Source: Haplosporangium gracile | Taxonomy: Eukaryota > Mortierellomycota > Mortierellomycetes > Mortierellales > Mortierellaceae | Length of the DNA: 11,071 nucleotides | Direction of reading: 5' to 3' | Assembly: GCA_015499985.1 (NCBI GenBank) | Contig: JAAAUF010001160.1 | Span: forward strand, 1 to 11,071 | Shown here: in pieces, positions 7,188-11,071 of the stretch | Layout: each line of letters begins with the position of its first letter | Position numbering within the stretch: the stretch's first letter is position 1 | Program-made: the position numbers and the translations under genes | The notes under the pieces: generated by a model | The model's database searches: none | What the model was told of the DNA's origin: nothing | What the model saw: only the letters and a program-made list of their open reading frames with translations

Positions 7188-10100
7188 ATGGAATCCGAGA
7201 TTCGCAACAGGAAGACAACGGCCGCCCCATCCGTCGAGTCGGTCGTCGACAACGGCGTCTCCACTGCCAACAGACACCACGCCTCTGCTCCTTCTGTCAA
7301 CAACAACGACAGCAACGGGACTCGCGACTCGTCTGAGGATTTGTCGCTTAACCACTCCTTGTCGGACTCTCAGAAGCAGAGCCTTGCCAAGGAGCAGGAG
7401 GAGACTGCATTCGGCAAGACCCCTAACGGAACCAGTACGTCCCTATTTTTTTTTTCTCGGTTGGATTTTCTTGCTCGTTGTTGCTGATTCTTTTGCTTGC
7501 ATGCTTGTTCAACCAACAGCGAAAATATTGAGCATGCAAGACGGCATGCTCTCGCTATCGTTCAAGGACAGGGCTCGTTTTGCGTTTTCTCGGGGACCTC
7601 GTTCTCCACATGGTTTTACTACACACAGACAACAATCAAAAAATATCGAATCTCACACCTCTCCTCTCTACCTCTTCTTTCTTCCTCTCTACACCCTTCC
7701 TTCTTTTTCTCCATCTCTGCCTTCACAATCGCCCAAATGACCTTCCAAACGCATAGTCTTCCGGGTCCCGGTGACAAAGGACATGTTGTCTGAGATCTTT
7801 GACATGAGCAAGAAAAAGTCGGCTTTCGATATCATAACCCTCGCCGTCATGACCTTTCAGATCTTTCTGTTCTTTACCCTCTCCACCTCTGTCAAGCGGT
7901 GGCTGTTCCTGGTCCTGTTCATCTTCTGGAGAGCCGGTTATAATGCAGGATTGGGTTACCTCTTGAAGCTGCAGAGTGAGCGCAGGGGTCTGGTTGCTTG
8001 GGCCAAGGAGAAAGGGATCTTTGACAAGAAGCGTGGTGGTGCCTGGTATAACTGGCTCAACCAGGAGCTCAGCTGCAAGATGGACTCTGACTACGACTTT
8101 GAGGTACAGTAAAAACTGCTTTATTGTCATCAAAAGTGTGCAGCTTGAGTACATTATCGATCACTAACAACCACAAAACGCCGGTGCCCAATGCGAATAC
8201 TTTTTTCTAAAATAGACGGCGCCAATTGAATTCAACACTTGGTTGTTGTACCGTCAGTTGGTGGATCTGATCTTGATGAACGATTTCACGACGTATGTGT
8301 GCTTTGCGCTGTCGTGGTTGACCTTCCCCGCCGGATCAGGTTTCTTTAGCCATCTCCTGCGCTGGATCGCCGGTTTCATCCTTGTTTCCTTCAACATCTG
8401 GGTCAAGCTCGATGCCCACCGCGTCGTCAAGGACTTTGCCTGGTGTAAGTCTCCTTTTTATTTCACTATCATCATTCATCATTTGTTTGTATCGTTGTTG
8501 TTTTGTTATTTGAGGAAAACATCTTTTTTATTCAGAGGATACGAGATGGGCAAGGAGAGATCTCAGCGTACGCACGGCAAATGGCGCTGAGTTTTTGTTG
8601 CTGTTTTGCGTTGGGGTGAGTTGCGAGAGTTTGAATGAAAAAAAGAGGAGAAGAGCCACTAAGAAGAAATAGAAAGGCAGGGTTTTACGCTTGTCGATAA
8701 GCATGAGATTCGGTTTTTGATTCTGGCTCTTGTTTATTTTGTTGTAAATGTGCTTGTTGTGATATGTGCGGGTGTGTACCTGCCCCCTGCTTTTTTTTTT
8801 GTTGTTGTTCCCGCCCGCATTCATATGTTCTTCACAGAAAACTAACCCCACACTTCACATGATTCAAACTCCTCTTCTTTCTTCTTCTTTTTTACTCCTT
8901 GGCTAACTGAAATATTATATGTATAGACTGGGGCGACTTTTTCTTCTTGATCGAACAGTCGCTGACGTTCGATGGTGTCTTCGAGATGGCTCCCCACCCC
9001 ATGTACTCGGTCGGATATGCCGGCTACTACGGTATCTCGCTCATGATGGCCTCCTACATGGTCCTCTTTGTCTCCCTCGCTGCCCACGCCGCCCAATTCG
9101 TCTTCCTCACCCTCGTCGAGAACCCCCGTAAGTTGCCTTATCTTTGTTCTTGTAATTCATGGGGAAGAAGGCCGACTTGAAACTGACAAAAACACGCTGA
9201 AAAATTGTAGATATCGACAAGACGTACAATCCCCCGACTGTCCACAAGAAGCGCGCTTCAGTCTTGCTCGACTCAGCCGCCAACACCACCGCCCCTGGCA
9301 CCCCCATCTTGTCTGCAGCTGATGTCACTGCCACCCCCGTTGTTGCACCGATCGCCCAGGTCGCAACATTGGTCCCTTGCGGATCCAAGGATATGTACAA
9401 CACCTATTTCCGTCGGGACCTGATCGTCTTCAAGAATTTTGACATCTTCCGCTCGAACGATATCTTTGTTGCCCTTATCATCTTTTACGCCACCGTCGCC
9501 CCTCTCCTCATCTCCAACATGGGCCCCCGGTTCCTGACCTTCATGATGGTGATCCAGGCATTCCTCTGGAGAATCTTCCATTCGTATGTTTTGGGCGCGG
9601 TGTTGAAGCAGCAGAGTGTCAACAAGTTCTATACCAAGCACTTTATCAAGCACGGAGGCACTGTCCAAGACGCTTTCCAGAGCTGGAAGAGCATTTTCAA
9701 CCTGTCCAACTCGATGACCTATGCGACTTTCTTCCTTGCGGCCTTCAAGATGTACTCGATCCCTGATGACTGGACTTATGGAACTGTGTTGTTGAGACAC
9801 GTTCTTGGGTTGGCGTTGATTGCGTTGCATATCTGGGCTTCGGTCTCAGTCTTTGAGGTCCTTGGTGATTTCGGATGGTTCTATGGCGATTTCTTTATTG
9901 AGGAGTCATCCTCCGGTCTCTTCTACACCGGCATTTACCGGTAAGAGCTCATGTTGTTTTTTTTCCTTCATTCATTTGCTAAATGTCTATTGACAATGTT
10001 TCGAATGACTAACCCTCTTATACCGCCCTTATGTTTAATAGATTTGTGAACAACCCTGAGAAAGTGATGGGTCATGCAGCATTCTGGGGCATGACACTGA

Positions 10101-11071
10101 TCTGCAACAGCTGGTCAATCTTCATCCTGGCCATGTTCTCTCAGGTCTCCAACTTCCTCTTCCTCCACTATGTCGAGTCCCCCCACATGCGCAAGATCTA
10201 TGGCGATAAAGTCCGCAAGGACGCTGGAGTTGTTAAAACCGTCAAGGCGGCCCAGATCCTGCCCAAGAAGATGAAGGACGAAGTTGTCTCCAAGATCCGT
10301 GAAAAGATTGAGGAAACTCTCGAGATCAAGGATGTCTTGCAGAGGACCAGGGAGGTCTCGGAGAAGGCTCAGGATTTTGTGGAGGGTACGCGTGGAGATT
10401 TCAATGAGTTGGTTCAGAGTGTTGCGCCGCGGTTGCAGGAGATGGTGACGAGTTCTAAGGCGTTTTTGGAGTCGAGCAGTGAAAAGTTGATTGTTGCCAG
10501 AACTTGGGATGATATGGAGGTTTATGATATGTCGCAGTACTCGATCAAGATCGTTGACTCTGCTGTGTCTTCATCAGACAATGGTGTGCCTACATATGAG
10601 CTCGGACAAAAGTTGACGGTTGAGTGGATCGCACCTCTGAACCACGGAGCCAAGGACTGGATCGGAATCTACAAAACCTCCAGCAACAGCTCGACCAAGG
10701 TCACGACCGTGGCCTCCAAGAACCGATACCTCTATGTCGGCAAGGATTTGGGACTCGGCGAGGCTCTGGAGGGTGTTGAGAATCATGCGGGCATGGGCGA
10801 TGGTGAGGTGATTGAGGAGGAGGTTGTCTGGATCGATAACAGGGAGTTATGTAGAGGAAGAGTCGTCTTTGTGGGCGACAAGTTGCCCTGGTTCGAGGGT
10901 ACTTTCGAGTTCCGGTACCACCATCACGGACGGTACAATGTCATGGCCCACACCACTCCCTTCAAGATCGCCCGTAAGTTTATCTTTTTTTTGTTTTGTT
11001 GAAGGTCTGACAATGCTGCTTTTGTTCAAAGAAGGACCTTATTTTTCTAACTGCCATTCATTCTTTTTTTT
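7188..11071 (+). CDS. CHO2: Phosphatidylethanolamine N-methyltransferase (CHO2 family), 3' end outside window
   Basis: Methylates phosphatidylethanolamine with S-adenosylmethionine, the first step of the methylation route to phosphatidylcholine, as a multi-pass ER membrane enzyme. Visible exons: 7188-7434, 7757-8103, 8216-8444, 8927-9127, 9211-9940, 10042-10973, giving 895 residues; yeast Cho2 is 869. The ATG context is GGAATGG. Residues 1-82 are a hydrophilic Ser/Asn-rich N-terminus. Two methyltransferase repeats follow. The first (about 200-350) has [29 protein letters not shown] and VENPH. The second (about 490-640) has [21 protein letters not shown] and [11 protein letters not shown]. Both carry the ExPH signature. 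Many hydrophobic segments (for example about 105-150, 206-262, 300-336, 425-470, 508-557 and 595-627) are membrane helices. Residues 640-735 are charged and helical. From about 750 comes a beta-rich C-terminal domain with DWIGIYK (790-796) and [13 protein letters not shown] (875-887). The start of intron 6 at 10974 shows that more exon lies to the right. Confidence 0.93.
7435..7756 (+). other. CHO2 intron 1 (322 bases, phase 1)
   Basis: Donor GTACGT after ACC-A, acceptor GCATAG at 7756. Splicing gives Ile83 and the family-typical run FRVPVTKDM. It is longer than most introns here. It contains a perfect 8-base inverted repeat (GAGCATGC at 7530-7537, GCATGCTC at 7544-7551, 6-base loop) and a CT-rich 3' half. 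The frames inside it do not look like Cho2 sequence. Confidence 0.8.
8445..8926 (+). other. CHO2 intron 3 (482 bases, phase 1), with internal splice-like sites
   Basis: Donor GTAAGT after TGG-T; acceptor GTATAG at 8926 preceded by CTAAC at about 8903. Joining makes Tyr275 and the conserved FAWYWGDFF. This is the longest intron in the window. A second strong acceptor (CTTTTTTATTCAG, ending 8535) and a GTGAGT donor (8616) would bracket an 80-base pseudoexon whose inclusion gives an immediate TAG stop. Confidence 0.8.
10974..11071 (+). other. CHO2 intron 6, running off the window
   Basis: Donor GTAAGT at 10974 follows GCC-C in phase 1. A CTAAC branch-point match at 11047-11051 followed by a T run to the end suggests that the acceptor lies just beyond the right edge. 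A weaker alternative is CTGAC at about 11008 with acceptor CAAAG near 11032, which would keep a short open frame to the edge. Confidence 0.7.

Noticed and set aside
7384..7793. Extra exon within CHO2 intron 1
   Set aside because: Frames here do not resemble Cho2, and direct joining of 7434 to 7757 restores the family sequence; an acceptor-like CAACAG near 7520 has no useful partner.
1..11071. tRNA/rRNA genes, transposons, CRISPR arrays, viral or bacterial operon structure
   Set aside because: No T-loop-like GTTCRANNC in a foldable setting, no terminal inverted repeats with a transposase frame, and no regularly spaced repeats were seen. All repeats found are simple-sequence tracts.

Overview
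The window reads as nuclear DNA of a filamentous fungus. The coding sequences are split by many short introns with GTA-type donors, CTAAC/CTGAC-like branch points and TAG acceptors. CT-rich leaders precede the start codons and AATAAA signals follow the stops. The proteins are typical of early-diverging fungi, with low-complexity Thr/Ser, Asn and Gln runs. A Mucoromycota lineage, perhaps Mortierella-like, is my best guess from style alone. No bacterial operon, mobile element, tRNA, rRNA or CRISPR was seen.

Layout. (1) 56-1507, minus strand: an apparently intronless gene for a 483-residue single-pass membrane protein with a Ser/Thr-rich outer part, a glycine-zipper transmembrane helix and a long disordered Asn/Gln/Pro-rich tail. 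Its function is unknown. (2) About 1508-3516: a roughly 2 kb divergent intergenic region with no convincing gene. It holds the CT-rich leader of gene 1, homopolymer tracts, two TTAGGG motifs, and, just before gene 2, a cluster of TGATC motifs and a 15-codon upstream ORF. (3) 3517-6137, plus strand: a six-exon gene for a 635-residue class I CPD DNA photolyase. Its flavin, tryptophan-triad and lesion-contact residues are all present. It carries an N-terminal extension resembling a mitochondrial presequence and a second in-frame ATG at residue 73. (4) 6138-7187: a roughly 1 kb intergenic region with the photolyase poly(A) signal, a TGTGTC microsatellite, a GGAA-type purine tract, a 12-bp palindrome and a CT-rich leader. 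(5) 7188 to beyond the right edge, plus strand: CHO2, phosphatidylethanolamine N-methyltransferase. Six exons (895 residues) are visible, and a sixth intron runs off the window.

The genes do not form a functional pathway; they look like ordinary neighbours: a surface protein, a light-powered DNA repair enzyme and a membrane-lipid biosynthesis enzyme. The most interesting signals sit around the photolyase 5' end. A strong-context uORF stop overlaps the first ATG (TAATG). The first ATG is in weak context and opens a presequence, and the second is in better context beside a KRK motif. Together they suggest one gene supplying both mitochondria and nucleus. The same gene contains a GC-AG intron. 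I see no convincing undescribed multi-gene system here.
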